From assembly GCA_019843655.1 (NCBI GenBank), contig JACDQD010000004.1, positions 2,356,001 through 2,420,000 on the forward strand: a stretch of DNA of 64,000 bases, given 5' to 3'. This stretch comes from Lethocerus indicus. Lineage: Eukaryota; Arthropoda; Insecta; Hemiptera; Belostomatidae. This document shows, piece after piece, positions 27,120 to 39,924 of this stretch. Below the pieces are notes generated by a model. The model did not search any database, was not told the origin of the DNA, and worked only from the letters and a program-made list of their open reading frames with translations. Positions within the stretch are counted from its first letter, which is position 1; every line of letters starts with the position of its first letter. The position numbers and the translations under genes are program-made.

Positions 27120-30100
27120 TTCAAATTTTTAAAAATTTAAGTTATAATGGATTATAAATTTTACTTTTTCAGTCTAAAAATCCGAATGATCTACAGTCTT
27201 TAAAATGGTTTTTGGAAGACTATGCGTGTGATTTAGTTTGGGACTGTCAGGAAGCTCCTGTTGAGAAATTACTGTGTTCCATATATAACATTGAGTCTAA
27301 TAGTAAACTGTTACTTGATGCTTTGTCAAAGTGTGTTTCAAACTGTCAGGTAAGACAGTTTATATTAACTCTGAAATAGGATGTTAACATTTTTGACATT
27401 GTATTATTAACATGAAAATATAATTCATCATTTAAAATATATTGTTCTTTCTATTGTTATTTTTAAGCGATCAATGTTTTGTATTTAATAATAAAAATAT
27501 TTTTTTAGCCTGTATTCACACACAGACTCCTTCATACTATAGAATTTATTCATTCAAACTATACAGGATCGGTTTTAAGATTGGTATCAACATCACTGAT
27601 TGAACATCGCAACATTGCTCTTGCAAGGCTAGCATCTGCATTTTGTACAAGGTAGATATTAAAATTTAATTCTGGTAAATTCAATTTTATGGGTTATTAT
27701 GTGCAATTTTAACTCATTACAAAAGTTCCTAAAACAGTTTAGACTTGAGTTCTTACTGAATCTTATTAGTTTTATTTATAAATAGATATTCTTATTATAT
27801 TGGTAGTTAGGGACTATTGTGTTTTGATTAAAGCATGTTTGATTATAAGTTTTCAAAATACTTAAGAATTAGTTTACATATTATCTTTATATATTTGGAT
27901 GACAATGTTTAATAGTTGTTAGTCTACTATTTGTGCTGTTATTATTTTTTTTTTTAGAATACTAGAATATATGTTAACTCTTGATCAAGAGTCAGTTTTA
28001 AATCAACTCACTCGGGATGACTTGTTAGATTTGTTGAAATCATTAACAGGAAGTCAAAAACTGTCTAAAAGGTAATTTTAAAGTGTACTTTAAATAAAAT
28101 TCATTTGAACATAAGTGTATGTTTAAAAATTGACATAATTAACTTTCCTTTGTAGGCACAGTGGATTAATTAGTTTACTGAATAAGCTTGGTTCACAGTT
28201 TTATAATATTTCCCCTTGTGAAATTGACTTTGGAAAATCAGTTAATGCAGCAGATATAAGGTCCATTACACTTGACAGAAAATGGGTCCTGTCACAAGTT
28301 AAAGATAAGTAAGTACAGATATGTTGGGCACTTGGTTAACTATAAATTTAGTGAAATATTTTTGCTATTTTTGTGCTAATATAAAAACACAAAGTCACAT
28401 TTTCATATATTGTTTACAACTTTTTGTTTTATAAGGGTGCAAAAATGTTTTAAACTGTTTTGAAATGAAATTATATTGTAATAATATTTTTATGTGAATC
28501 TGCTTAGGTGCTGTATTGGTGCAGAAACAAATGGAAAAAAATGTGCACGTCTGATAAGCGAATTAGATCCTGAAGACATTTCCGTTGTTTTAAATTCTCC
28601 AGATTTTGATACAATAATACTGAAGCATTGTTTCACCCTTGGAACTCAGTTGACTTTAGAGGTATGTATTCCCTTCTATGAAGGAATTTTTTTTATCAAA
28701 TGAGTTGCCCTGATATATTAAATAATGCTTTTATTTTTAGTCTGCTCTAAAAGAAAAAGTGACCAATCCTGTTGAAAAACTAGCACCATTATATTCTTGT
28801 GCTTTAACAACTTTATTAAGACTTGTAAAAAGGTTATGTTCATCTCTTCCCAACTCTTATCGGGTAATTATTATTACTAAATTTTAAAAATTATTTTTAT
28901 TTATGAATTTTATTTTATATTTATGCAATTCAATAGAAAACATGTTATGAGGCTGCTTGGTATTAGTATGCGTATGTTTTTGTTTATAAACTCTTGATAG
29001 TGCCATTGCATATTTAAATTGCATTTATATTGTTTTAAGTATTATTTTTTTATGAATATTAAATGTTAATTTTCTTTATCTTTACAGAGCTATTGCTTGT
29101 CTGATTCTGCTATTAGTGGAGAAATCCTACAAAGGACAGTGTTGTTGGATGAATTATTTTGTAAATTAGAATTCAGACAATTGATGGGCCCTTTAGTGTC
29201 AGCTGTAACAGTTTGTCTTTGCTCTTCCACATATCTCTCAAAAGAACACCAAGAACTTGTAAACAGTTTCACAAAGGAATCGGTAGATGACTTAGCACTT
29301 TTTGGTGTTGTCTGCATGGAGGTAAGGGTTCAGTTTGAATTTGATAAAAGAAATTTTTGTATTTCTACTTTATAAAATCTATTCCAAATTTCTGTTAGTC
29401 TTAATTTTAATTTAATTTGGGAAAAATATAAATCGTGGTAAGAAAATAGATTATTTTAAAAATTTGAATTTTTTTGGAAGGCCTCTCTCATTTTAATTTA
29501 GTACAATACATGTGAATTCAAATCTCTTACAAAAAATCATTTTCTGTAGATGGCTCATTGGATTCTATTAAACTCATCATGCAACAATATAAAAAACTGG
29601 CCCAGCCTTCTTCATAATCTGTTGGAGTGCGCTGCAATTATTTTTCAGTTTGATGAATTGTGTTCATTATTATCATATAAGAATATATCATCAATTGGTA
29701 GTTCCATTTTTTGCATTATTAAAGTTTTAAAAGGGGAGGAAATTGGACTTAAAAATCTTAAATATAAACCAGGTAAATCAATATATTTATTTAATTTTTT
29801 TGTCTCTTTATTATAATTAGAAAATCAATACAGTGATAAGATTATTGTATCTTATTTTGTTTTATGTTTTCGTAGAAGAAATGTCAGAGGAGTCCCATAT
29901 TGCTACACTGAATTCATGTCTTCTGATGGCATCGCTCATATCTTGGATGGAAACTAATTTGGAAGAAATGTCTGATATTCCGGCTCACTCATACCAGTGT
30001 ATAAGGTATAAATATATGCATTTTTAAAATCATGTTTGTATACCATATATCTTGTATTTAAAAAATAAAAATGCCTCTTATAGTTGTATGATTACTATGT

Positions 30101-31975
30101 TTGTATATATAATTTTTTCTTGGCTATGCAAATTTTTTAATGAAATGTAACAAACGTTTATATATTACTCCTCATTACAGAGTATAATAATTTAATATAC
30201 AAAATATATTGGTCAGTAAATGTATAGAGTTTGGTATACTTATTTACTTTAAAAAAAGGGAAGTGTTACATGCATTTTTGAAATTTATAGGTCTATTGTT
30301 GTTTCCGTTGGAAGGAATCAGAAGGTTAATTGGTTCTGTAGAACACCAGTTGAGGCGTGGCAAATTCCAATTAGTATTGATTGTCCTCCTCCTTTACCGA
30401 TGCATTTGCTTCATGATGCTGATATCTTACGACAGATTGTTTTGCGGTATGTTTCTCTTCATTTTGCATGGAACAATTTGACAGGGTGTTATATTTTATT
30501 TTTATATTTTTAAATTTACATTTTAAATTTTAAAAGGGAAAAGAAATATTAAATTAATCCAGTCAGGCGTGCAGTAAATCTGCAGGTAGTATGACTATGT
30601 ATTTTCTATATCTTTTTGTGTTATAGAATATCTCTTATTGGTTGGACTGGCCGTCTACAATTTGAGGAAACTTGGGTTTGTCTTTTAAGCGCCCTTAGTC
30701 CTAATCCAGACATAGATGCTACTGACCAAGAAGAAATATCTGTTATAATGCAGGTATGTTAACTTTTGTGCGTAGAATATGATATTCATATTTTGTATCA
30801 ATTAATATTTGTATGTATTTTTCCTTTACTTATAAATTATTCTTGGATGTATCCACTTTATTTTAAATTAAAAAACTTTTTTTTTAATTTTTAAATTTAA
30901 ATTTTTAGGCCAACAGTATAGCTGTTGATGGAATCACCTGGTTGGTACTAAGTACCTTAGCTCCTAATGCTGGTAATCCAAATACTTCTTCTTTACTTCA
31001 CATTCCAAGGCATGAAAATACAAATCTGTATAAGTTAAGGTACGTATATTTTGACTCTTTTTCATTACTTTTTATATTGGGAGGGGCATTAAATATGGGT
31101 TTGAATTTCAGTTATTGGAAAAAGTTGGAGGAAATGAATGAATCACTATGCAGGAGACTGACAAAAATAAGTTCTGATAAGAGTACACAATTAATAAGAA
31201 TTGATAAAAGGCCCAATATTGAAAGAGGAAATGATATTTCTGGGTAATTATTTATGTTATCTACTATTATTATATTAGAATTATTATTAATATACTGTTG
31301 GTATTGTTTGTATTATTTTAAATTAGAAATTTACTTTTATTGTTTCTTTCTTTCCAGTTACTCATTTGGGCAATTATCAGTTTCATATTTACAAACTCAA
31401 ATTACACCACCTGAAGACAGAAGCTCTAATGATCCTGGTGGGTCAGTTATAGTATTAATGAAATCATTTATATAATTCAATACGATTTAAACATTTTAAA
31501 AATAGTTTTCATACCCAAAATGCCGTAACTATTGTCCTTCAGAAAATAGTTAAAAGTGACAAATTTGATCTATTCATTGTTTATTTTCATTTTGAAGCTA
31601 TAGGGAATTGTAAAGACGTACTTTGTACTTTACAATTAACCAGTTTATCTGCTCATATTAATGTTTAAAAAAATTTATAAATGATTTATTAGCATATAAC
31701 ATAATTCTTAATCATTAATCACAGATGTCTAAATGTTTTAACTAATTCATTCATTTGGTCATATTGTTAATTTATTTTGAAGATGTGACTGATATGTGTG
31801 CAAAAAGTGAGAAGCGATTATCCAGTAGTGGTATTGATATACGATCTTGTACTCAATTCTTGTTGGACTTATTTTCACAGTGGACCATTCCAAATGTAAG
31901 TATGTTCACTTTATCTGTTTATCTACCTGCCTATATAAACACAACTTTGCTTTCAACATTTTTACTTGCATGTAC

Positions 31976-32024
<49 letters not shown>

Positions 32025-33414
32025 GTTTAATATAACAATATTTTTCTAGAGTGGTATATCACTGAATCTTCAATTATCAATGGTAAAATCCATCCTAAGT
32101 CTGTCAGACATGTTTACAGAACGATCACATTATACATGGATGCTTAGCACTCTTTTAGATATGTCCAAAAATCATCCTCAGCATGATGAAGTACTGCATC
32201 AGTATTTAGTAATTGGAGTGTGTAAAGCAGCAGGCGTACTTAAACATTTTGTGAGTATTAAAGTATATTGAGAGGTCCTATCATTGCTTAATATTAAACT
32301 AAAAATATTTAAAAATAAATTGTTTGCTAAAATTATGAAAAAATTGTTTGATCTTTAAGGAAGGAGAAATAGCAGAAAAAGTTATAAAAGTACTAGAAGG
32401 TTCTCTGAAAAATCAGTTTTCTCCAATGAGGTCAGCAGGTGTTCATGGACTACTGTATTTACTTCAAAGTATCCGATATATTAAGGTGATTTTTCATTGT
32501 GTAGTTGTACCCATCAAACAGATTATCAGTTACCAATTAGTTATACAGCACAAATAATATTTTAAATGTTATTATTACCCTTATTTTTGAATTTAACTGT
32601 TCATCATTTTATGCCAGAGGCCTGAACCTAATGCTGATAACCAAAAATTTGGAGCTCACGATTTCAGACAGAAAATTATGCAAGTGACACTGGAATATAC
32701 ACAGAAGTATTGCACTGCAGATGTTGAAGAGTAAATAATTCTACCTAATCTTATAAATATGAATATATAAGTGTATGCGTAATAATTGTATAAATTCCTT
32801 TTTTAGGACATCTGGAGATGTTTTATTAGGTGTAGCACTTGTGATCTATCTTCTAGAATACTTTCCAGATGAAGTACCCAATACTCAAGCCATTATGAAA
32901 TATCTATCGCAGTTAATCAAAAATCCAAAGAATAACCAATGCTATCAGGGAGTTATGCAGGTATTAATGTAAATTGTAATGATTTATTTTTAATTTTAAT
33001 TTAAGGTATTTGTTTGAGGCTCCATGAGGGTTTAATGGTACAAATGGTGGCTGATAAAAACCACAATGGTAGGCTATTATTGTATTATATATTATTAACT
33101 TAGCATTATTTATTTATAATGCTTGTTTCCCTCCCACCAATCTCAATCAACATAAATTTCCTTAAGATTTTCTCATTGATGTTTTGTTTGAAATGCTGTA
33201 AGTCTTTTTTTATTATTATAGGGATTAGAAAGAGTAGTTTTGTGTGGAAGGACTGACTTAAGTGATCAGATCACTAGAATAGCTCTTGACAGATTTTCTC
33301 AATCAGATCCCTGCATAACATTGCCAGGTCTACAACTTCTGGTTGCTTGTATTTATTCAGGTAAAACATCAATTTTTTATGGTTTTTAATATTTATTTCA
33401 CATTATTTATTTAC

Positions 33415-33474
<60 letters not shown>

Positions 33475-34599
33475 CATTTTTCAACTGTTTGGATTTACCT
33501 TGTATACAGGTCAGTGTTTAAATGCCATTCAATCAGATAGTCCTGATCGATCTTCCTGGACCATGGAAATAATGGAGAAAACCTCTGCACTTTTTGATAG
33601 GTATTGGGTGAACATAGTTCTTGAACTTGTTAAAAAAAAAATAACCATGTGATTTCTTGTTCAGTTTTTTAATAGCAGCATTAATTTCCATGTACACAAA
33701 GGATCAAAAAGGGTTACCCGATTGAAGTAGAACTAGTATGTGAAATTTTGCCAAGAATATTGGCTGATTTCTTTCCTGCATCAGATATTCTTACCAAAGT
33801 TATAGGAGAGTTCTTGTCTCCAAACCAGCCTCATAAGCGTAATATGGCTGCTATGGTTTTTCAGGTATATTACTTGTTTAATATTTAATCCTGTAATAAT
33901 ACACTATTGAGTTAACAAATTAATCTGCCGTTTCAAAAATTCTCATTCCTGTTTTTAACTTCACTTTAGTTGCAATAAAATACTAGGAGTAAAATATTTT
34001 TTTCAGGTTTTTACTCAGGCCTGCAGTGAACAACAACTTCCCCTTTTGCAAGATTGGGTTGTACATTCCCTTAGCAATTTTACCAATAATCTTCCAGTGG
34101 CTGTTTGGTCCCTCTGCTGTTTCTTTATTAGTGCATCTGCCAATCCATGGCTCAGGGCCATGTATCCTTTTTTTATAAATTTATATTACGATATAATTTG
34201 TTTCCAGTCTGACATAACTTAGTGGGCAGAGCAATACAAGATAAACATGATAGACGTAGAGTGTGATGCCTTGGTGAAATGTGATTTCTTTAACAGTGTT
34301 ATCAGATTTCCACATGTTCAGTCAAGAATAAGACAATGTGATTATGAGGATAGAAAAATTCTCTGCATTGCAGCTGTGGATTTTTATCGACAGGTGAGGT
34401 GTCTTTCAGATATTTTCATCATGAAGCATTATTTTTTTCACTTTTTGAGATGACTTTTGTCCATATTTCTAATGCAAAATATGTTTTTATTATAATGTTC
34501 TAGTTGGATGATAAGCAGAGAGAAATTTTCTTGCAGTCTTTTAAAGAATCAAGCACAAATCAAAAATCCCTATTTGCAGATGTTATTGCGTGCTTGTGA
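17144..34599 (+). CDS. HTT: Huntingtin, complete (56 exons, about 2745 aa)
   Basis: Huntingtin is a giant HEAT-repeat scaffold that works with HAP40 in vesicle transport, autophagy and other processes. The start ATG at 17144 (context GCAACATGG) gives [16 protein letters not shown], matching the conserved N-terminal amphipathic helix. The polyglutamine and polyproline tracts that follow it in vertebrates are absent. All 56 exons have GT/AG borders and join in phase; together they give 8238 nt. Landmarks include [16 protein letters not shown] (about residue 115), [20 protein letters not shown] (about 1180), [13 protein letters not shown] (about 2110), [12 protein letters not shown] and, at the end, AVDFYRQ. 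The protein is about 13% shorter than human HTT (3142 aa), mainly through shorter disordered loops. Exon coordinates are given in the next three entries. A polyadenylation cluster lies near 34858-34878, another near 35530-35570. Confidence 0.96.
23068..28071 (+). other. HTT: Huntingtin middle region, exons 18-34
   Basis: Exons: 23068-23150, 23251-23413, 23575-23684, 23785-23970, 24150-24337, 24442-24556, 24645-24805, 24899-25047, 25131-25264, 25479-25694, 25965-26155, 26239-26378, 26448-26637, 26743-26836, 27173-27349, 27509-27651, 27958-28071 (about residues 864-1714). Exon 19 ends in a basic, Ser/Pro-rich stretch ([16 protein letters not shown]), a much reduced form of the disordered linker at this place in vertebrates. 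Exons 24-25 hold one of the best conserved blocks, including [17 protein letters not shown]. Confidence 0.88.
27075..27115. repeat. (TA)n microsatellite in a huntingtin intron
   Basis: About 41 bp of TA repeat in the intron between exons 31 and 32 of huntingtin. Confidence 0.95.
31983..32022. repeat. (TA)n microsatellite in a huntingtin intron
   Basis: 40 bp of TA repeat close to the 3' end of the intron before exon 47, about 27 bases upstream of the acceptor. Length changes here would alter the branch-point region. Confidence 0.95.
33417..33471. repeat. (TA)n microsatellite in a huntingtin intron
   Basis: About 55 bp of TA repeat in the short intron between exons 51 and 52, about 38 bases upstream of the acceptor. 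Confidence 0.95.
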
Positions 34600-35639
34600 G
34601 GATGATGAATGCGTAAATTATATTGCTTGAGTTGTTTTTGCCCCTGTACCTGCAAGGTAGTTTTTAAGATGTTAAATTTTGTGTCCATTTATTGTTTCAT
34701 TGGTTATTTATTGATTATACAAGTTAATAGAAACAGTACAAGAGGGTATAGTACAAGGCAATTTAATCTACCAATAATAAGTATTTAATGTTGTTTTTTT
34801 TACTTCAGTGGAAAATAACTTGTAGTTAACCCATAGCCATAGTAGCTAATTGTGCTAAATAAATGAAGTTAAAATAAAGCTGCACAATTATAGGAGGGAG
34901 AGAATAATTTTATTTATCCCCTAAAGCAGAATTGTGTACAAAATTAAGAATCAAACCTTGATGTTTTGAAGGTGAAACTACTTATTGAACAGGCAATCCA
35001 ATGTATATTCTATCTTCTGAGTTCTTATCAGTTTGTTACTCAAATATTTTTCAGGCTTTAAACATTTGAAATATGTAACCTTTTTTTCAATGAAAAAAAT
35101 GAATGTGGAAACATATTTCAGCAAAATTAAGAACATTGTATTAAGTAGGATTATTCTAAGTAATTGATACAGCACTATTATTGGTAAATTATATAGTTTT
35201 TATAAAAGAAATTTTAAATGCATATATTGCTTTTATATGTGAATGTTTATTCATTTCTAGTAGGATAACAGTATTCTGTACTCTGCACTGTAATCTGCTT
35301 AGGATCAGGAAGTAATTTCAGGAACATTTTGGGGTAACCATCATAATTTATGTGTTAAATTAAACAAATTAATTGTTTGACTAGGTTGTTAATTTAAGTT
35401 ATGTACATACAAATTTTAGAATGCTTAGTGTTACTAAGGAAAGGTGTAAATAATGTGTAGTCACTCTCAAGACTTAAATTAAAAAATTATATTAAATTAA
35501 TATTTTTGTTTTGATTTGTTTCTGGATACTTGTAATAAAGAAATAAGTTTCCTTAATAAAATAAATATCTGTTTATTAGTAATTGTGTTTGTTATATACT
35601 ACAATTCCTTCAAGTATTCTTGTGTTGAATCGCAACAAT
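34600..35639 (+). other. Huntingtin 3' UTR and downstream DNA
   Basis: AT-rich, no coding signal. Possible polyadenylation signals AATAAA lie at 34858-34863 and 34873-34878, and a cluster of AATAAA-type hexamers at about 35530-35570. The 3' UTR is therefore about 0.3 kb or 1 kb. Confidence 0.55.
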
Positions 35640-36930
35640 TTGTAAATTTCCAGATTATTTCAGTTTAGTGAATTCAGTCAGTATAAATGTCTGTGTGATG
35701 ATGAAGGGGAAACTTCTTCATTTATCAGCAGGTCATGAGACGTCCACCTCGTGGAGGTTGATGATAACTGAGCGAAGGTTTTAGTGACCAAAACTTGAAT
35801 AATCACCAACTCCCAATAATGGGTACAGCATGAGTAGAGCATGGACCCGGTAACAAGGAAAGGAACAAGTCCAAAGATGACGAATGTCATCCCACCTTCG
35901 GGTGTAATGAGGACCCCAGTTGGACCCTGATGATGGAACCAGTAAGAGTTCCGAAAGGTCGAACCCAGATATACCCGAAAGGGCGCCACAAGGAAAGGAC
36001 AAAATACGATGAATGAATCTATATATGAATGTATATTTATGCGGTTTTATAAAGGGACGCCTACATTATTGATTCTGAACGCTCCTGCCTTTATTTACGC
36101 AGTGTATAAAACGACATCTGCATGTTCGTTTCTCAACTCTCGCGTCTTTATTTGCCCAATTATTAAACAACTTCTAACTCATCGTTACTTTATATTTACG
36201 CAGTAAGTTAGGGTAAAATTGTAGGGCGAACAAAAGAGTTTATATATATTAAAAAAGGAGGATTTTTAAAAGTTTTCTGTATACATAAGGAACAAAGGGA
36301 CTGGAACTTGTTTATTTATAAAAACAGTCTTGATCCTTCGGGTTCCCAAGTTTCATTTACCAACGGCGACTCGGACCCTCTTTCCAACCGGAGGCCGTAT
36401 TTCAGCGAGGTGAATTATCACGCGATTATTGAGGGTTTGTCGAGATCCATTCGATCTCAACTCTGTACTCTGGTGACATTCGTAACACCCGATACGGGCT
36501 CTGATATCGAGCTTGGTCTTCCCAGTGAATGGTGCAGTCTCCTTTTCCGTCCCGGTGAAAAAGAGCCTTTGCATTCTGAACACGATTTTGTAGAGCCTCC
36601 TGCAGATATCCTAGTTACTGCGGCTCCTATAAAACGCTTTGCAAACTATCGGACGGTATGAGGTATGACAGAAGGAGATGCTGGCCAGAAGCCGTACCGA
36701 TTGACGGCGCCGGGTAGCCCGTTTCCGAGAAGCCGTGGCCATCGTGACCACTGATGAAGGCGGGCAGTTGGTGGGCGGAAATCTTCAAGCAATTCTCTGT
36801 CCAGAAGCCAAAGGGTAAGTTGGAGAAGGCGAACTGAGCGGGACACTAGGCCATGAACTTTCCAGTGAAAAAGTTCACAAAAATTAGTGTCACATCTCTT
36901 ACTGAAACGCACTATTCGTTCGTTTAACTT
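35640..36930. other. GC-richer island of unknown nature between huntingtin and DCAF10
   Basis: A 1.3 kb segment clearly richer in GC and CpG than its flanks, in two blocks (about 35680-36005 and 36310-36925) separated by an AT-richer stretch. Block 1 has a minus-strand open frame (35989-35678) with a hydrophobic core (MTFVIFGLVPFLVTGSMLYS) plus a second overlapping frame. Block 2 has an open frame on the plus strand (36308-36661) and others on the minus strand (36583-36353 and 36912-36646). I recognise none of these proteins and found no clear terminal repeats or target-site duplication. It could be a decayed mobile element, a retrocopy, or a small unannotated gene. Confidence 0.4.
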
Positions 36931-37443
36931 TATTAAAGTTTTACTAAGGTTTAGGACTCGTTTAATTACTGGGACATTGGAATTACAATTGTTGATGTTC
37001 GAATAAGGCGCCAGGTCTAGCTGCCATCAACTTATAGTCTATAAGAATTTTGAATTTTTAAAATTTATATAATACGGTAAATGCAGCGCGAACTATCTCA
37101 CATCGAGTGCGTGATAGTTTTCCGTTTTTTTCCTGCAACAAATGTTACGGGATATGTAATATACGAGTCATCATTCTTGAAATTCTCTGCGATTTGTCAG
37201 GCACGAATCAGCTGATGCGTCAGTACTAAATACATGTACACAAGGAATTGTGTTTTAGTTTTCCCTAGTATGGTAATATTTTAAAATTGCAGTATTTTTA
37301 CGGGTTAATGCTATCTTAAGATGTTGTCGTTCCTTTTTTCCTACGGTCCGATGTAACTGTAACAGTACGCCAAGGTTTTTTACTGTTTGCCTAACCTCCG
37401 TTTGAATTCAAGAGCAAGGTGATTACCAGTGTCAGAAGTTAAA
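36931..37443 (+). promoter_or_regulatory. Upstream region of DCAF10
   Basis: About 510 bases between the GC-rich island and the DCAF10 start. Moderately AT-rich, with scattered CpG (for example around 37080-37110 and 37200-37220). It must hold the promoter and 5' UTR unless a non-coding exon lies further upstream. No convincing TATA box was seen. Confidence 0.4.
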
Positions 37444-39863
37444 ATGAGTAAGAACAAGCCAAAATGCTCCAGTTTCTTCCAGTCATATCTCAGGCGCAGG
37501 GAACTTGGTTTAAAACCGCCTCTAGGAACGAGTGACAAGTTCATGAAAGCTCTTTATAGTTCATTTTCACCGTGTACTACCTGGGACCACAATGGAAGTT
37601 TGCAAAATGCCGTACCTGGTGGAGTATTTAATCTTGAATTTTCCCCTGATGGGTATGTACTCTCTTTCTTTGAGCATTTATTTCGCATTCTGCATTATTG
37701 TGTAATGTTTTCTTAGATATGACAACACGACATGTTACTCAAACAGTAATAGAACTTCTATGAAACTACTTGTTTTGTTTGTTTTCATTGAATTAATTTT
37801 CCATTTAGAGATTTTAAGTTGTTTAAAATAAAGTCCGAACATAAACTGATAAACATTACCTGTTTTAGTGAATGGCAAAATTGAAGGAATAAGATTAGTA
37901 ACTTTTGGTCAAGGTTTTCATGTTTTGTCATTGAAATATAATTGAAGTTACAAGAATGAATTATATTTGTCATAATGGTGTTGCCACCGTTTCTTTATTC
38001 ATTTTTCTAGATATTCAGTCAATAAATACTTTAAATGAGCTTATTTAAATTATGTAATTTAATACAGCCTTGGGAATAGAGGTCTTGTTTTATTATTGTC
38101 TGCAATCATAAGTGGATTTGATAAAGATAACTTTTTAGTTACAGATAAAGGGTGAAAAAACATGAACTTTCTGTACATATTTTGATTTAATAAAGTTAAT
38201 ATTCGTAATACATGTCAAATTTTAACTACAGTATAAAGTCTGAATTTTGTTTTTCACGAATAAGTATAATTGATGTTAAATAAAATAATCCGCGGCACAC
38301 ATTTAAATAACAATATTTTTGAATACAGGTCCCTGTTGGTGGCTGCATGTGAAAAAAGGAGTATACTTATGTTTGACCCATTGTCTAGGCGTCTTATAAA
38401 TGCTGTGGACAATGCACATTTAGACTGTGTTAATTGTGTCAGGTGGGAATTAAACTTCTAAATTTATTAGAATCTCCACGGCAATAGAATCATGACAAGA
38501 CTTATTATCTTATTGCATTTTTACAGGTTTCTAGATTCACGTGTTTTTGCTACTTGTAGTGATGATAGTACAGTTGCCTTGTGGGATGCCAGGAATCTTA
38601 AATCTAGGATCAGAACTCTTCATGGGCATTCAAACTGGGTTAAAAATATTGAATTCTCCCACAGTGATGGCCTGTTAGTCACATCAGGGTTTGATGGAGC
38701 TATTTTCACTTGGGATATTAATAGGTAACTTAGCATGAGGGAAATATTGGTCTAATCATTTCTGGAGACATGTCAATATGACATTAGCCCGTGCAGTGTA
38801 ATTTAGTAGAGTTTACTGTTTGTAAACCGCAGTTTTAATATTACAGGCAATTGAAATGCCAAAGTTGTGCACCAAAGTTGATATTATATTTCACACATAT
38901 GATGAATTGTTGTCCAATTTATGCATGTAATATTCTGTAACAGACAAAAGATAGAATATGTTTGTTATTATTATAGTTATACTGAAAGTGGATTCCTATA
39001 CAATCGTGTTTTTCACACAAATGGACTGATGAGAACGAGACTGAATCCGGATGCGAGTAAAATGATAATTTGTACTACTAGTGGTTATCTTATATTAATA
39101 CATAATCTTGATTTGAGAACATTGGCTCAAGATTTAGATGGATTCAAGGTAAATTGAATGAAGTATACGTAAGTGGAATTGTATATTTTGTTACATTCAT
39201 GGACCCTTGTCGGTTCAGTGTTTATAGGTTCTCTGCTCACAGTTTTAAGATACTGGTAAATTACTCTCTGAGTGATGATTTTATAAATGAGTAAAAAAGA
39301 GGATGCCAAAGAAAATGCTAATCCTAAAATGAACCGTCGAAGTAAATTTATAAATATGCATTGTCACGAATTCATTGAACGTATAAAAATCAGAGTATAA
39401 TTTGTTTAGCCAAACATGTACAGACTGATGCAACTGAGCCAGACAACAATACCTGTAGCTGCTAACTTTACTCATCTATTTTCAAGACGGCGGAAAAAGA
39501 ACAGAATAGAATTCCTTACAGATTTCCCAGAAGGAGATGATGCTGAAGTTGTCTCTTCTCTCCAAGTATGTTTTTACTTATGTTACATATAATTTTCACT
39601 GGGCTTGTATAACATAACAAGCATATGCCAGCATGTTTTTTAAAAAAGGTTTTGAAAGGTGTTTTAATTCTTAGGTCAATAAATATTTGTTTAAAACAAA
39701 TTTTTTAAATAAATATTCATTATTGCATATTTTGTCTTTGTGGTTAATAAACATGCAGTTAACGATATGTATATTAAATAAAGAATTTAATAATTTTATT
39801 ATTTGAATTAGTATTACTCTGAAATTTCAATCTTTGTGAATGGTATTGTCAAATTGACACCCC

Positions 39864-39924
<61 letters not shown>

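Larger units (their letters stand above)
28155..34599 (+). other. HTT: Huntingtin C-terminal HEAT region, exons 35-56
   Basis: Exons: 28155-28308, 28508-28661, 28741-28863, 29088-29321, 29550-29772, 29876-30005, 30291-30446, 30627-30753, 30909-31039, 31112-31243, 31358-31437, 31783-31895, 32050-32250, 32360-32485, 32618-32730, 32807-32960, 33222-33361, 33510-33600, 33702-33864, 34006-34161, 34297-34393, 34504-34599 (about residues 1715-2745). Conserved blocks include [30 protein letters not shown] and [18 protein letters not shown]. The last exon ends [10 protein letters not shown] then TGA, so the short tail that follows this point in vertebrates is missing. The frame one base further on is also open for about 20 codons, but it aligns less well. 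Confidence 0.88.
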
